Assembly: GCF_002116695.1 (NCBI RefSeq)
Contig: NZ_CP020477.1
Coordinates: 310,001 to 374,000 of the forward strand
DNA from: Acidianus manzaensis
GTDB taxonomy: Archaea > Thermoproteota > Thermoprotei_A > Sulfolobales > Sulfolobaceae
DNA length: 64,000 nt
Reading direction: 5' to 3'
The notes beneath the pieces are model-generated. The model saw nothing but the letters and a program-made list of their open reading frames with translations. It did not search any database and was not told the origin of the DNA. Shown here in pieces: positions 31,749 through 44,877 of this stretch; the stretch's first letter is position 1; the number at the start of each line of letters is the position of its first letter. The translations under genes were made by a program, and so were the position numbers.

Positions 31749-33077
31749 TTAGAAATACTCTTCATAACTTCTTTTTACATTCCAACCTTCATCATATAAT
31801 TCTTTCAATCCTTGGTTTATCATTTCCTTGTAATTATCTAGTGGTTCTCCAACATCATCTATTTTAGGTAGTAATTTTTCTGCTCCACTTATCAAATTGG
31901 AAATCTCTAATGGATCTCTTCTAAAAATACCTAAAAAGGATTTTTTTGTACCATTATACATTTGAGGAGAAATTATACTTTTACCTATTGAAGTATAAAC
32001 AATAACAAAGGGAATTATAACTTCTAATTTTTCATCGGCATAAGGTAGCTTCTTAGGAATAGATTCAATAGTATTTAAGATTTGATTTTGAGTTTCCTTT
32101 ACTTTTTCTAGCTTAGATAATATTTCTTGTCTTTGATTATCTAATTTTTTAATTTCATTATCTATAGTATCTAACTCACGCTTTTTATTCGAAATTAGAG
32201 AGTTTATTTCTGATTTTATATTTCGTATATCAGCTTTATATTTTTCTTTAATTGTAGAAAGTTTATTATTAATTTCAGATAAATACTGAGTTTTTATCAT
32301 ATTTGCGCTATTTACTGAGTCTAAAAGTTCAGCTTCTTTTTCTAGCTCAGCTTTTCCTATTATAACTTCAATATCAGCTAATTTAGAATAAAGTTGAGAA
32401 GCTTGAGATTTTAACTCTCCCTCTAAGTTTTTCTTTGCGTCGCTTAATACTTGTTTTAGTTCAGATTCTTTACTGCTTATCTCAGAATCGTATTTATCCT
32501 CTATATTTTTCTTTTCTTCTGATCTTTTTCCTTTTATTATATTTATTTCTGTTCCAATTTTTTCTTCTATTTTATCTATTATTCTGATATTTTCTTTAAT
32601 TTGTTGCTCTAACTTCCCTAAATCCGCCAAAGCTAATTCTACATCTATATCCGATAAAACTTTAGGTAATGTTTTTATTGTAATTGAAGAAGGAGGTATT
32701 TTGAAAATATCTTTTAAATCTTCACTTACTAATCCTTCTAATGTAATACTAGTTATACCTCGAAATTCTTCCCATCTTATGCTACTTAGATAATTTAATT
32801 TTTCATCATCTGAATTCATTTTGTCTAATGATAAAAGTAACTTATTATAATCTTGTATAACATAACTATCTATTTTACTTGAAAGCTTTCTAGTTTCATC
32901 AAAAATGTAGTATCCACCTATCTCATTTCTAACTAAAAGAAAAGGCCATCCAATGATCTCAGCTTTTATAACTTTATCTTTTCCCGCACCTTTTACGAAC
33001 GCAATAGCTAGCTGTTTATTAACATCTATTGGAGAAAAATTGTCACTCGTAGCTAATGATAAATATAAACTTTTCAT
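31749..33077 (-). CDS. Long coiled-coil protein of the ATPase cassette
   Basis: Protein of 442 residues. Residues 1-145 form a globular alpha/beta domain (IAFVKGAGKDKVIKAEIIGWP, GGYYIFDE). Residues about 150-340 are almost uninterrupted coiled coil with heptads. Residues 345-442 form another globular domain starting with a hydrophobic strand (EVIIPFVIVYTSIG). The architecture recalls SMC-, Rad50- or tethering-type proteins without an ATPase of its own; the ATPase may be supplied by the gene two downstream. Not recognised as a named family. 66 bases separate it from the winged-helix gene. Confidence 0.65.
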   Translation of the reverse strand: MKSLYLSLATSDNFSPIDVNKQLAIAFVKGAGKDKVIKAEIIGWPFLLVRNEIGGYYIFDETRKLSSKIDSYVIQDYNKLLLSLDKMNSDDEKLNYLSSIRWEEFRGITSITLEGLVSEDLKDIFKIPPSSITIKTLPKVLSDIDVELALADLGKLEQQIKENIRIIDKIEEKIGTEINIIKGKRSEEKKNIEDKYDSEISSKESELKQVLSDAKKNLEGELKSQASQLYSKLADIEVIIGKAELEKEAELLDSVNSANMIKTQYLSEINNKLSTIKEKYKADIRNIKSEINSLISNKKRELDTIDNEIKKLDNQRQEILSKLEKVKETQNQILNTIESIPKKLPYADEKLEVIIPFVIVYTSIGKSIISPQMYNGTKKSFLGIFRRDPLEISNLISGAEKLLPKIDDVGEPLDNYKEMINQGLKELYDEGWNVKRSYEEYF

Positions 33078-33182
33078 AAGAATAATCTAGCTTAAGTATA
33101 ATTTATTTTTTGTTGTGTCCTTTATTCCTTAATCAGAATAATTTTAACGAAATATAGAAAAAGCGAATTAAAAAGGATAAAA

Positions 33183-34628
33183 TTATTCTGCAACCTCCTC
33201 TTCTACTTCAGTTATTGGTTTTGCTACCTCCTCCAAGCTTTTCCTCTCTGCATTAACTCCAAATAATATTTCTACTACTCCAGCAGCTGCCATTAGTCCA
33301 GCTCCTAGTAAGTATCCATAAAATAGAAATAATGGTTGCTTCGTAGCTATTAACGCACCAAATATTGCTGGCGATGCTACTCCTCCTAATGCTGTTCCCA
33401 CTGCATAGAAAAATGCTATTGCCATTGCTCTAATTTCTACTGGAAAAACCTCACTAACGGTAAGATAAGCTGAACTAGCTCCTGCTGATGCGAAGAAGAA
33501 TATTACAACCCAGGCTAATGTTTGAGTTAATGCATTCAGTATTCCTAAATAAAACAAATATCCAGTAAATGCTAATAATCCTCCAGAGAGAATATAGGTT
33601 ACAGATATCATCTTTTTCCTTCCATAAGTATCGAATAGCCTACCTAATATTAATGGTCCGAAGAAGTTACCTACAGCGAAAGGAAATATATATAGACCTA
33701 CTTGATCTGCTGGAATATGGTAGAACGTACTCAATATTAATGAATAAGTAAAGAATATTGCATTATATAGAAAAGCTTGTCCAGCCATTAACCATAATCC
33801 TAAAACTGTTCTCTTAGGATATGTCTTGAAAACTGTTTTTCCTACAGTCTTAAATCCTATCACATCTCTAGGAATTATAGTAATATATTTATGTACATTA
33901 TCCAATGTCTTTTTAGTTTGATCTTTTACCTTATTTTCAATTTGTGAAACTACAGAATTAGCTTCTTCTTCTCTCCCATGAATTAATAGCCATCTAGGGC
34001 TTTCTGGAAGATATCTTCTAATTAATAAGACGGCAAAAGCTAAAGATGCACCTAAGAAGAACGCTAACCTCCAGCCTAAATTTATGGGAAATATAGCAGG
34101 ATTCAATATGTACAACGATAATGCTGAACCCATTATAGTGCCAATCCACCAACTACCATTTATAGCTAAGTCTACCCAACCTCTAACTCTAGCAGGTATT
34201 AATTCATCTATGGCTGAATTTATTGCAGAGTACTCTCCACCTATTCCTAATCCAGTTATCGTCCTAAATGTGGCTATGCTTATAAAATTGAATGAAACTG
34301 CAGAAAGTAGAGTTCCTGCTATATAAGTACCTAACGTTATCATAAATAGTTTTTTCCTTCCATATTTATCCGTCAAGTAAGAGAAGAATATAGCTCCAAC
34401 TACAGCTCCTATAAGATATGCAGTACCTAAAAATCCAGCTTCAAAATCGGTTAATGCTAAAGTACTAGGTTTAGTTAGAACATCACTAATAACTCCAACT
34501 ATAGTAACTTCCAGACCATCTAAGATCCATGTTATTCCTAAAGCTATAACAACCAATACATGCCAAGGAGACCAAGGAAGTCGATCTAATCTAAATGGTA
34601 TGTTAGTGCGTATTTTCTTCTTCTCCAT
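33183..34628 (-). CDS. MFS transporter, sugar-porter/metabolite symporter type
   Basis: Transporter of 481 residues with 12 helices. Signature motifs are DKYGRKKLFMI after helix 2, RYLPESPRWLL after helix 6, and DTYGRKK in the second half, as in the sugar porter and aromatic acid/H+ symporter groups. The cytoplasmic tails are charged, ending in a Glu/Val-rich stretch. The substrate is unknown. It stands alone with its own promoter. Confidence 0.85.
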   Translation of the reverse strand: MEKKKIRTNIPFRLDRLPWSPWHVLVVIALGITWILDGLEVTIVGVISDVLTKPSTLALTDFEAGFLGTAYLIGAVVGAIFFSYLTDKYGRKKLFMITLGTYIAGTLLSAVSFNFISIATFRTITGLGIGGEYSAINSAIDELIPARVRGWVDLAINGSWWIGTIMGSALSLYILNPAIFPINLGWRLAFFLGASLAFAVLLIRRYLPESPRWLLIHGREEEANSVVSQIENKVKDQTKKTLDNVHKYITIIPRDVIGFKTVGKTVFKTYPKRTVLGLWLMAGQAFLYNAIFFTYSLILSTFYHIPADQVGLYIFPFAVGNFFGPLILGRLFDTYGRKKMISVTYILSGGLLAFTGYLFYLGILNALTQTLAWVVIFFFASAGASSAYLTVSEVFPVEIRAMAIAFFYAVGTALGGVASPAIFGALIATKQPLFLFYGYLLGAGLMAAAGVVEILFGVNAERKSLEEVAKPITEVEEEVAE

Positions 34629-34816
34629 ACAAAAGACACCAAACTATAATATATGACTTAAATATACTTATACTTTTCTAGAATAATATCATAGTTTAAA
34701 CATGCTTATTCTATTTTAATGTTTATTTTTATATATACTTATATGTAAAGATATTTAGAAAAATTAATTTAAAAATAGTATCGTAAATATTCTCTGGTTA
34801 TGTTCAGAAATTATTC

Positions 34817-35227
34817 TTAATTGCTCCATGATATTTTCTTAAATAAAATTATTAGTATAGTTAATTCTAATAGATCTGGAATAGGTGTCCCATAATACAC
34901 GGGATAATACCAACTCCAACTATACGGAATACGAAGCGATAAAATCCAATAAAATATATCTTCTAATAAAAATCCATAAATTGCAAACCAAATCGTTTTT
35001 AATGAAAATAACTTTTTAGATGCTAGATAGGCTGGATACATAAAAATTGATATGTATAAAAAACGATAAAAATACTGAGCTATAGAATTATTCGAAAATA
35101 CGCTTAATGCACCACCATGCGGATCCCAATTTATTCCAATCTCTAACATAGCATAGAAAAAGGAAAAAGTAGTCATTATTATTATTCCTCTTCTTAAATT
35201 AGTAATATTAGACTTTCCTCTCTGCAT
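34817..35227 (-). CDS. Membrane protein of unknown function
   Basis: Protein of 136 residues with about three or four hydrophobic segments and a Trp/Tyr-rich loop (YSWSWYYPVYYG). No family recognised. Possible starts at 35227 or at the inner ATG at 35176. The aromatic loop and NWDPHGG motif may face outside. Isolated gene. Confidence 0.5.
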   Translation of the reverse strand: MQRGKSNITNLRRGIIIMTTFSFFYAMLEIGINWDPHGGALSVFSNNSIAQYFYRFLYISIFMYPAYLASKKLFSLKTIWFAIYGFLLEDIFYWILSLRIPYSWSWYYPVYYGTPIPDLLELTILIILFKKISWSN

Positions 35228-35363
35228 AAGTTTAATATATTCGTTTTACGTAAAATTCTTTCTTTCATAAGTTTATGAAAAACTATGTTTTTAAAGCTAA
35301 AACAACTTAATTAATTCTTCACACTTTCATAATTATGAAGATATAGAGTCAATTTATAAAAAA

Positions 35364-36134
35364 TTATACGCTATGTGTTAAATTATCAGTTCTTCCTCCA
35401 TCTATTACTACTACTTGTCCAGTCATATAATCTGCTACTGCTAAGAATAATGCTGCTTTAGCTATATATTCTGGTTTACCTACCATGGAAAGTGAAGTTC
35501 TAGTTTTAAACCATTCTTCTAGTTCTTTAATTTCGTTTTCACTTTTGCCTCCTATTGTCATATCAGTCTCTATCCAGCCTGGAGCAATAGCGTTAACTCT
35601 TATATTATATTTTCCTAGTTCAAAAGCTAGTCTTTTTGTAAGCATAATTACGGCTGATTTTGTTATTGCATAAAAAGTATTAGTTGGAGCTGACGTACCT
35701 ATACCAGCATTGGAAGCCATATTAATGATTACACCTTTTCCCTTCTCTTTCATATGGGGAAGAACTTCTAGCGTAGTATAAATCATTCCTTTGAAGTTTA
35801 TTTCCCACATTTTGTTAAATTTTTCTTCATCATATTCTTCAAATGGCATTAAATACCATATACCTGCATTATTTACTAGGATATCTATTTTTCCAAGTTT
35901 TTCTTCAATTTCTTTTACCATATTATGTACTTCTTGTCTTTTAGAAACATCTGCCTTAAATATCTCAACACGGTCTTTTAACTCTTCTTTAAGCTTTATT
36001 GCTTCTCTTTCTGAAGAAGAATAATTAATTGCTACTTTAGCTCCATACTTATGAAAATATCTAGCAATTTCTCTTCCTATACCTTTTGAAGATCCTGTAA
36101 CTAATACTACTTTATCTTTTATGTCTTCGAACAT
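35364..36134 (-). CDS. Short-chain dehydrogenase/reductase
   Basis: Classical SDR of 256 residues with cofactor loop TGSSKGIG, NNAGIWYL, catalytic Ser in NMASNAGIG and YAITK (Tyr and Lys). The last part GQVVVIDGG is typical of FabG- or glucose 1-dehydrogenase-like enzymes. Arginine/serine after the second strand (YSSSERE) suggests a possible NADP preference. The substrate is unknown. Confidence 0.85.
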   Translation of the reverse strand: MFEDIKDKVVLVTGSSKGIGREIARYFHKYGAKVAINYSSSEREAIKLKEELKDRVEIFKADVSKRQEVHNMVKEIEEKLGKIDILVNNAGIWYLMPFEEYDEEKFNKMWEINFKGMIYTTLEVLPHMKEKGKGVIINMASNAGIGTSAPTNTFYAITKSAVIMLTKRLAFELGKYNIRVNAIAPGWIETDMTIGGKSENEIKELEEWFKTRTSLSMVGKPEYIAKAALFLAVADYMTGQVVVIDGGRTDNLTHSV

Positions 36135-36247
36135 AGTAGATAGATATCAAAGATACCTAATAAGATTTTCTCTTTTATAAAAATTAAAAATGTATTAAGA
36201 GTATTAATCAAGATCAGATTTTTAATTAACGTTTCTAGCTAAGTAGT

Positions 36248-37477
<1,230 letters not shown>

Positions 37478-37479
37478 GA

Positions 37480-37498
37480 GAATCGCGTTGGATTCTTG
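37480..37498 (+). terminator. Small hairpin after the glycosyltransferase gene
   Basis: An inverted repeat (AGAATC, six-base loop, GATTCT) directly follows the stop. It could aid termination or protect the 3' end. The following 245 bases to the aminopeptidase are AT-rich with no gene seen. Confidence 0.3.
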
Positions 37499-37744
37499 TT
37501 AACTAATGAAGTTTATATGCTTTAAGCTATTATTTAACTCATATGAAATAAATGAGAAAATATATTATAGGAAATATATACCAATACTATGAAATTGGAT
37601 TAATAATACAATTTATATATATACTGCTGAAGGAAATGAAGTATTTCAAGTAGATAACTTTAGTTAGGAAAGTATATATTACTAATTAAATGAATTAATA
37701 CTCACTAACTAAAAGTTAAAATTTTGATTGTACATTTAATCACT

Positions 37745-39970
37745 ATGGTTTTAGATCGAGAAGGGAAAAATTATATTTTAAAAGAATATATATTAAATTA
37801 TCCTAAAAATTATACTTTTAAAATAAATCATTGCATATACGTACTTGAAGTTAGTGAAAACGGAATAAAAGGAAAAGCTGAAATACAATGTAACGGAAGT
37901 AATATAGAATTAGACGCTGTTCATTTTAATATTTACAATGTTAAGGTGGATGGAAATAAATCTGATTATTATTACGATGGTAAAAAATTAATAATAAAAA
38001 ATGAGGTAAAAAGTAAAATTGAAATAGAATATGAGGTTAAGCCTACTCAAGGTATAAGAGTCATTAACTTAGGAGATCATTATGAAATCGCTACAACTGG
38101 AGAAGTGGATCAGGCTGGATACTGGATTCCAAGTGTAAATTATCCTGGCGTTAAATATACTACAGAATTCTTTGTTAAGGTTAAAAAACCATATATTGTG
38201 ATATCTAACGGCGAATTAAAAGAAGTTAAAGATGAAGGAGAATATTCAGTATATCATTGGATTATGAATATTCCTCATTCCTCATATTTAAATAGTATAG
38301 CAGTTGGACTATTTTCTCAGTTTAAAGAGGACATTAATGGAATTTCTTTAGAATACTATTTACCTAAAGGATTTGATGACTATGTATGGAATCTTTCTGC
38401 AACTAAGGAAGCCATGAAATTCTTCACGTCATATATAGGAGAATATCCTTACAATAAGTATGCTCAAATAGTATTATTTTCAATGAATGGCGGAATGGAA
38501 TACATTTCTTCAACGCATCTAACTTGGAGAATTATGCATGATAAAATTGCAGACGAAAACTATTCTGCAGATAGTCTAATAGCTCATGAGCTTGCTCATC
38601 AATGGTTCGGTGATTTAATAACGACAAAAGATTGGAGTAATATATGGCTTAATGAAGGATTTGCAAGTTATTTTGAAGCAATGTTTATAGAGTATTATAA
38701 GGGAAAAGAAGAGTTTATCTATAATTTATATTCTAAATTCAAAGGTTATTTAGAGGAAACAGAAAAATACACTAGACCGATAGTAACTAGATACTATAAG
38801 TGGGGAGACGAAGTTTTTGATAGACATACGTATAATAAGGGTGCATTAGTCCTTAATATGTTAAGAAACTACTTAGGTGATGAAATTTTTAAACAAGGAA
38901 TAAGAGAATACATTGAAAGATTTAAGTTTAAGAACGCTGATACTGAAGATTTCAAAAAAGTTATGGAAGAAATATCAGGTAAAGACTTAACATGGCTATT
39001 TGACCAATTTATATATTCTGCAGGGCATCCAGTAGTTGAAGTAAATCAAGAAGGAGAAAAAATAAACGTAAATTTACAGGAATTTAAACTAAGTATAGAA
39101 ATAAAGCAAAAAGTAAAAGAAAAAGAAGAAAATTTAACTATAATAGATTCTTCGACCTCTTTCGAAGGAGACTATATTTGTGTAGATCCCAAATTTAAGG
39201 TTTTAGTAGAGGTTAAAGATAATCAAAGTGAAGAAAATTTAATTTCAGAAAGTACGGACAAAGATATTATCTGTAGAATTAGAGCAGTAAATTCACTTTC
39301 TAAGTTTTCAGATATAAAAGCTATACAAGCGTTAAGAGAAAGGCTTAAGGATTTCTGGGGAGTAGCTTATGAGTCTGCTTTATCATTAGGAAAGATTCAA
39401 AATGATGATGCACTAAATGCGTTAATAGAAGAAAAGGTAGATAATCCTAAAGTTAGAGTAGGCATAATGAAAGCTTTAGGTAATTTCAAATTTAATCAAA
39501 AAGCTAAAGATTATTTAATTTCTTCACTTAGTGATAAGAATTATCATATTAAAGCCGAAGCTATTGTTAGTCTAGGAAAAATAGGTTTTATTGAAACTAA
39601 AGATGAAATAATAAAGCATTTCGAAGAAAAAAGTTATATTGATTTAATACCTTCAGCAGTTATTGAAGCACTATCATATTTTGGAGACGATGATTCATAT
39701 AAATTCGTTTTAGAAAGAGGGGTAAGAAGTAAGAGTGAACCAATAAGAGCTTCTGCTGCTAGACATTTATGGAGATTTGGGAATAAGAGCTTAGAAATAT
39801 TAAAATTCTTACTTAAGGATCCATCTCCTATAGTAAGAGGAAATGCGATAAGATCTATTGGAGATCTCAAGGCTTATTCTTATTTAAGAGAAGTTGTGGA
39901 TAATGAGGACGAAACGTATATGAATAGATCATTAGCATTAAGGCTTTTAGGTAAGCTGAATCAATCATAA
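37745..39970 (+). CDS. M1 family aminopeptidase with C-terminal HEAT-like repeats
   Basis: Zinc aminopeptidase of 741 residues from ATG 37745 (the frame also opens at TTG 37724). Active-site motifs are HELAH (about 281-285) with the third ligand in [11 protein letters not shown], and an exopeptidase motif GGMEY in place of GAMEN. This resembles the tricorn-interacting factor type. After about residue 500 the usual ERAP-like domain is replaced by tandem HEAT/PBS-lyase-like helical repeats ([21 protein letters not shown], then [21 protein letters not shown]). It trims peptides from the proteasome or other proteases in the cytoplasm. No signal peptide. Confidence 0.88.
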   Translation: MVLDREGKNYILKEYILNYPKNYTFKINHCIYVLEVSENGIKGKAEIQCNGSNIELDAVHFNIYNVKVDGNKSDYYYDGKKLIIKNEVKSKIEIEYEVKPTQGIRVINLGDHYEIATTGEVDQAGYWIPSVNYPGVKYTTEFFVKVKKPYIVISNGELKEVKDEGEYSVYHWIMNIPHSSYLNSIAVGLFSQFKEDINGISLEYYLPKGFDDYVWNLSATKEAMKFFTSYIGEYPYNKYAQIVLFSMNGGMEYISSTHLTWRIMHDKIADENYSADSLIAHELAHQWFGDLITTKDWSNIWLNEGFASYFEAMFIEYYKGKEEFIYNLYSKFKGYLEETEKYTRPIVTRYYKWGDEVFDRHTYNKGALVLNMLRNYLGDEIFKQGIREYIERFKFKNADTEDFKKVMEEISGKDLTWLFDQFIYSAGHPVVEVNQEGEKINVNLQEFKLSIEIKQKVKEKEENLTIIDSSTSFEGDYICVDPKFKVLVEVKDNQSEENLISESTDKDIICRIRAVNSLSKFSDIKAIQALRERLKDFWGVAYESALSLGKIQNDDALNALIEEKVDNPKVRVGIMKALGNFKFNQKAKDYLISSLSDKNYHIKAEAIVSLGKIGFIETKDEIIKHFEEKSYIDLIPSAVIEALSYFGDDDSYKFVLERGVRSKSEPIRASAARHLWRFGNKSLEILKFLLKDPSPIVRGNAIRSIGDLKAYSYLREVVDNEDETYMNRSLALRLLGKLNQS

Positions 39971-40100
39971 GTTAAATATTTCAATGTTTTTAATTATCTT
40001 ATTTTATTTTTCCTTTTAATTAATGTTAAAGTGAGTAAAAGGAAGTTATTTATCATTATTGTAATTAAGGTTTATTAATTATATTAACAATATGTATACC

Positions 40101-40496
40101 ATGGAAGAAAATATATTATTTCCAGATGGCAGAAGTGTAGATATTCATAAGGTTATTGGTTTTATGTATGGATTAACTGAAAGTGAGTTAAATATTTTAC
40201 ATTTATTAATGGAAACCAACGATAAACTTACAGTAGAAGAAATAGCTAAAAAACTAAATATAGCTCAGACTTCAATAAGTAAACCAATTAATATTCTTAT
40301 AGATAAAGGATTAGTATATAAAGAGAAAAAAGTATATAACAAGATGAAGAAAGCAAGACTAGTTTATTACGTAGATAAAAATAAGTTGTATTCTAAATTA
40401 ACTAAAGACTTAGAATACATTAAGAATTCCTTTGCTACTGAATATCATTCTCATTTATTAAATAAAGGTATAGAAGTATATAATAATTTTAAATAG
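40101..40496 (+). CDS. Winged-helix transcriptional regulator (MarR/TrmB-like)
   Basis: Regulator of 131 residues. The winged helix spans [44 protein letters not shown] and a short basic wing ([16 protein letters not shown]). A coiled helix at the C-terminus probably makes the dimer. The frame starts at ATG 40092, but a TATA-like TTTATTAATT lies 25 bases before the ATG at 40101, which is preferred. It may regulate the MFS gene 87 bases downstream (inference). Confidence 0.78.
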   Translation: MEENILFPDGRSVDIHKVIGFMYGLTESELNILHLLMETNDKLTVEEIAKKLNIAQTSISKPINILIDKGLVYKEKKVYNKMKKARLVYYVDKNKLYSKLTKDLEYIKNSFATEYHSHLLNKGIEVYNNFK

Positions 40497-40583
40497 AGAA
40501 AATAATAAATATTTTTTATTTATCTATAATTTAGAATTAACTTTCTCTTAAACTTTTTAAGCCTATTATACACTAATTCACTC

Positions 40584-41855
40584 ATGGATTTCGAGAAATT
40601 GCCTGGAAGATTAAGAGCCTTCTTCCTTTCTTCCGGTGGATTTTTGTTAGATGGATACGATTTATCAGTAATATCTTTTGCAGTACCATTTATATCAAAG
40701 GGATTCAATTTAAATGCTTCTCAGACAGGATTAATAACTTCTTCCTCTTTAATCGGAATGCTTATAGGATCATTAATTTTTGGTTTCCTATCAGATAAAA
40801 TAGGGAGAAAAAAACTTATGAGTATAGACTTAATTTTCTTTTCTGTCTTTGCTTTAACCTCTGGAATATCTTCTAATTTTTATGAATTATTTATTTCTAG
40901 ACTTTTATTGGGAATTGGAATAGGAGGAGATTATCCAATAAGCAGTACATTAACTTCGGAGTATTCTCCATCTAATGATAGAGGAAAATATCTAGTAGGA
41001 ACAGTTTCAATGTATTGGATTGGGACATTAGTATCAGCACTAGCTAATTTGTCATTTCTCCCATTAGGTGACGAATTTTGGAGATATTCTTTCATACTTG
41101 GTTCAATATTGTCATTACCAATAATTATAGGAAGAATTAGACTATCTGAGTCTCCAAGATGGTTAATATCTAAAGGATTACTTTCTGGAAATAAAATTCC
41201 TAGTAAAGAAGAAGAAAATAGAGACGTGAGAGGAATATTAGATTTATTTGAAAAGAAAAACCTACTTTATCTAGTAATTTCAACTTCGTTAGTGTGGTTC
41301 TTATTCGATGTTGCTTCTTATGGGATAGGTCTTTATTATCCATATATATTGCATGAATTCGCTTTTCCATCAAATTATGAAGTAATCTATGGAACAATAG
41401 CGATATCCATTGGAGCTATTATAGGTTATGCCATAGCTATTTCTATTATAGATTCTGCTGGAAGAAGAACAGTATTATTACTAGGATTAGCTTCGATGGG
41501 CATTATATTACTTTTAGGCGGATTAATAAAAATTTCAGGGTTTTCGTTAGTACCTTATTTTATGATATTCGTAGCTATGGAACAATGGGCAGGAGCAGTC
41601 ACATTATTTTATCCTACAGAAATATTTCCGACTCCAGTAAGATCTACTGCCCAAGGGTTTGCTACAGCAGTGAGCAGAATAGGAGCAATATTAGGTGTAT
41701 ATTTCTTCCCAACATTAGTAGATATTCTAGGATTTTCATCATCACTTATATTCTTTAGTATTTCATCATTCATAGCATTAGGTATATCTTTTGTAATTGT
41801 GAAAGAAACTAAAAGAAAAAGCCTTGAGGAAATATCAGCTTCACAAAAAGTATAA
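40584..41855 (+). CDS. MFS transporter
   Basis: Transporter of 423 residues with 12 helices, motifs [11 protein letters not shown] and [29 protein letters not shown] in helix 4, and IDSAGRRT in the second half. Sugar-porter or metabolite:H+ symporter group. A TATA-like box (CTTTTTAAGC) lies about 27 bases before the ATG. It ends with KRKSLEEIS, typical of the sugar porter C-terminus. Its 3' end overlaps the convergent zinc-ribbon gene by 15 bases. Confidence 0.85.
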   Translation: MDFEKLPGRLRAFFLSSGGFLLDGYDLSVISFAVPFISKGFNLNASQTGLITSSSLIGMLIGSLIFGFLSDKIGRKKLMSIDLIFFSVFALTSGISSNFYELFISRLLLGIGIGGDYPISSTLTSEYSPSNDRGKYLVGTVSMYWIGTLVSALANLSFLPLGDEFWRYSFILGSILSLPIIIGRIRLSESPRWLISKGLLSGNKIPSKEEENRDVRGILDLFEKKNLLYLVISTSLVWFLFDVASYGIGLYYPYILHEFAFPSNYEVIYGTIAISIGAIIGYAIAISIIDSAGRRTVLLLGLASMGIILLLGGLIKISGFSLVPYFMIFVAMEQWAGAVTLFYPTEIFPTPVRSTAQGFATAVSRIGAILGVYFFPTLVDILGFSSSLIFFSISSFIALGISFVIVKETKRKSLEEISASQKV

Positions 41856-42299
41856 TATCAATCCTATCATTACATATGCTATTGCAACTGCTAGTAAGAA
41901 TTTAAGATAAGGAAACTTTACGTCCTTTTTTGCTTCTTGTTGATTTATCTGTTGAGGATACGTTTGTTGATATTGTTGATACGGAGCATTTGCTGGAACA
42001 GGATTTACAAACTGTAATGGATATCCACAAGATGCGCAGTAATTAGCATTAGCATTATTAACAAAATGGCATCTTGGACATATCTTAACATATTGAATTT
42101 GCGGAGTATTTGGAATGTTTTGATTAGAACTTGGTTGCACAATAGGTTGTGAATTTTGCGGAAATGATTGAGTAGGATAATCGAAATTTAGTCTTACAGT
42201 ATTTTGAGATTGATAAGTTGGAGGAAAATAGTATCTACATTTTTCGCAGAATTCAGCATTATCTGGATTATTGTATCCACATCTAGGACAAACTTTCAT
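41841..42299 (-). CDS. Double zinc-ribbon membrane-anchored protein
   Basis: Protein of 152 residues with two zinc ribbons: [18 protein letters not shown] at the N-terminus and [18 protein letters not shown] in the middle. They are joined by a Gln/Pro/Ser-rich linker, followed by a second Gln/Tyr/Pro-rich linker and one C-terminal membrane helix. It is therefore a tail-anchored cytoplasmic zinc-ribbon protein. Such proteins are common in Sulfolobales and mostly uncharacterised; some are substrates or regulators of phosphorylation. Function unknown. Confidence 0.75.
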   Translation of the reverse strand: MKVCPRCGYNNPDNAEFCEKCRYYFPPTYQSQNTVRLNFDYPTQSFPQNSQPIVQPSSNQNIPNTPQIQYVKICPRCHFVNNANANYCASCGYPLQFVNPVPANAPYQQYQQTYPQQINQQEAKKDVKFPYLKFLLAVAIAYVMIGLILYFL

Positions 42300-42439
42300 A
42301 TTGGTCTATCTTAATTTAGGATAATAAAAATTTTTCATAACAGTACAAACGTTAGCTAAGATAAAAATATTTGTTTTAGTTTTTAGACTAAGGAAAATAA
42401 TAAATGTTTTTATAGTGTTATTTTTACTTTCTTTTATAC

Positions 42440-43203
<764 letters not shown>

Positions 43204-43284
43204 TTAAAAAATAATCAATTAATATTAAGGATACTCTTACTCTAGTTAGGTAATACTTTTTTTGTCTAAAGATAAGTACTACTC

Positions 43285-43620
43285 GTGAAGATAGTAGAAT
43301 CGTTATTTGATCCATCACTTAGTGAGCATGGAGTATACGCAAAGGACGTTATAGACGAAATAATACCTAAATTAATAAATAATTCACACTATTTCAAGAC
43401 TAAAGGATCAATATTTTCTATAGCTCCAAGCAATAAATATATATGGACAATGAAAATTAATGTAAAACCATTCTATGTGATCCTTTGTAAATATAAATAT
43501 AGTTATTGGATGCTACCTGACCTAGAAATGAAATTAATAGACTGTTTTAGACTCAAAGGAGAAGCTGAAAAGTATATGTATAATAAAATGTATTCTCACA
43601 TAATGAAGCTAATAGTATAA
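43285..43620 (+). CDS. Unknown protein 3 of the cluster, GTG start
   Basis: Protein of 111 residues starting with GTG at 43285, 81 bases after the previous gene. It has alternating strand/helix segments, two cysteines, and no known motif. It ends immediately before the stop of the convergent radical-SAM-like gene. Confidence 0.45.
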   Translation: MKIVESLFDPSLSEHGVYAKDVIDEIIPKLINNSHYFKTKGSIFSIAPSNKYIWTMKINVKPFYVILCKYKYSYWMLPDLEMKLIDCFRLKGEAEKYMYNKMYSHIMKLIV

Positions 43621-44757
43621 TCATATGTAAGAACTAACTACTTCTTTAAATAAGTTAAATAGTCCAATTACTCCTCTAAAATTTTTCTTCAATAAATATG
43701 TACCTTTTGTCTCTTTAGTTTTTAGAAGAATTTTATCTATAACTCTAGAAAATGGAATTTTTATTATCTTTTTATCATTTAACCATGCTTCGTATAATAT
43801 ATCATAATAGTTTTTATCATTTCCAGGAAGTGGAATTATTATCGCCTTATATTTAAATAATTCTTTAGCCTTCTCAGAATTTATATATATAGTAGGATAA
43901 ATGAAGTTTTTATTTAATTCTTTTAATATTTCTACCTCAAAGTCTAAAGTACAAATTCCAGGCTTTCCACTTAAGACTGGTGATATCCAATTATTTTCGT
44001 TTAATCTAAGTATTTCTCTCATTTTAGAAAAATTAAAATTAAAAGACGAAATAACACTTATTTGCGATATTTTAACTTTACCAAAAGATGAACTAAGTCT
44101 TAGAAGATCTAATATCTCCTCTTCATTGCCGTAAGACAAAAAATCATTAGAAATTAAATTTACGTAACCATGAATAGACTGGATTTCTAGCTCTTTTTCA
44201 ATTACATCTCTAGGTATTTTTCTATTACGTCTTTTGATTTCTACTTCTGCAAATGCTGATGGAGATTTTATAGGAAAGAACTTATCAGTGGGCTCTCCAT
44301 ATACTATTTTATCTGAATTACCTTCATAGAGAATTCTTGGTAAAGTTTTTTCTGCTTCTCCTATAAGTAAAACATCAATCCAATCTTCTTCTCTCAATTC
44401 CCAAGCTCCAGGCCCACCAACAATAATCTTTATTTTTTGTTCTTCTTTTATCCTCTTTATTTTTTCTCTGAAGTTTAGGAAAGAATAATAAAAGTATGGC
44501 TTATCAAAGAATATCTTTGAAATTCCCTTAGATACATCAGTTAATGCAAATGGATCATTAACGTAGATTCCTAGAATCTTATCATACTTGGTGTATTTAG
44601 CTACTTCATGAGGTTTGATAATCTTAGCACTAATTAATGCTTCAATTTTCCTTAAACCGTAGGGAGGATACTTATTTTTACGTAGTATAATAGGCATTAA
44701 GTTTGGAGGTAAGCTAGGTAAAGAGTAGAAAGTCGCCTCGTCAGAAGTTAGTAACAT
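43621..44757 (-). CDS. Radical-SAM-like protein lacking the iron-sulfur cysteines
   Basis: Protein of 378 residues whose outline matches archaeal B12-binding-domain/radical SAM proteins: [14 protein letters not shown] near the N-terminus, [13 protein letters not shown] and the [15 protein letters not shown] motif of the Rossmann half, then barrel-like segments ([23 protein letters not shown]). The CxxxCxxC motif that should follow FAEVEIKR is absent; the whole protein seems to hold only one cysteine (PGICTLD). The cluster-binding loop seems deleted rather than merely mutated. The frame is intact, so it is a possible regulator or pseudoenzyme rather than a decayed gene. Confidence 0.6.
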   Translation of the reverse strand: MLLTSDEATFYSLPSLPPNLMPIILRKNKYPPYGLRKIEALISAKIIKPHEVAKYTKYDKILGIYVNDPFALTDVSKGISKIFFDKPYFYYSFLNFREKIKRIKEEQKIKIIVGGPGAWELREEDWIDVLLIGEAEKTLPRILYEGNSDKIVYGEPTDKFFPIKSPSAFAEVEIKRRNRKIPRDVIEKELEIQSIHGYVNLISNDFLSYGNEEEILDLLRLSSSFGKVKISQISVISSFNFNFSKMREILRLNENNWISPVLSGKPGICTLDFEVEILKELNKNFIYPTIYINSEKAKELFKYKAIIIPLPGNDKNYYDILYEAWLNDKKIIKIPFSRVIDKILLKTKETKGTYLLKKNFRGVIGLFNLFKEVVSSYI

Positions 44758-44877
44758 TTTATTTTACTATATCCTAAAAGATACTTATATTTTACTATAT
44801 TTTATAATTGAGAAAAATCTTCTAATAGAAAATACAAATATGAAAGTATGATTAATAGCAAAAAGACTAATTTATTA

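Noticed and set aside
37624..37744. Possible C/D box small RNA in the gap before the aminopeptidase
   Set aside because: CTGA- and ATGAAG-like strings occur, but no proper box C (RTGATGA) with paired C'/D' at correct spacing was found.
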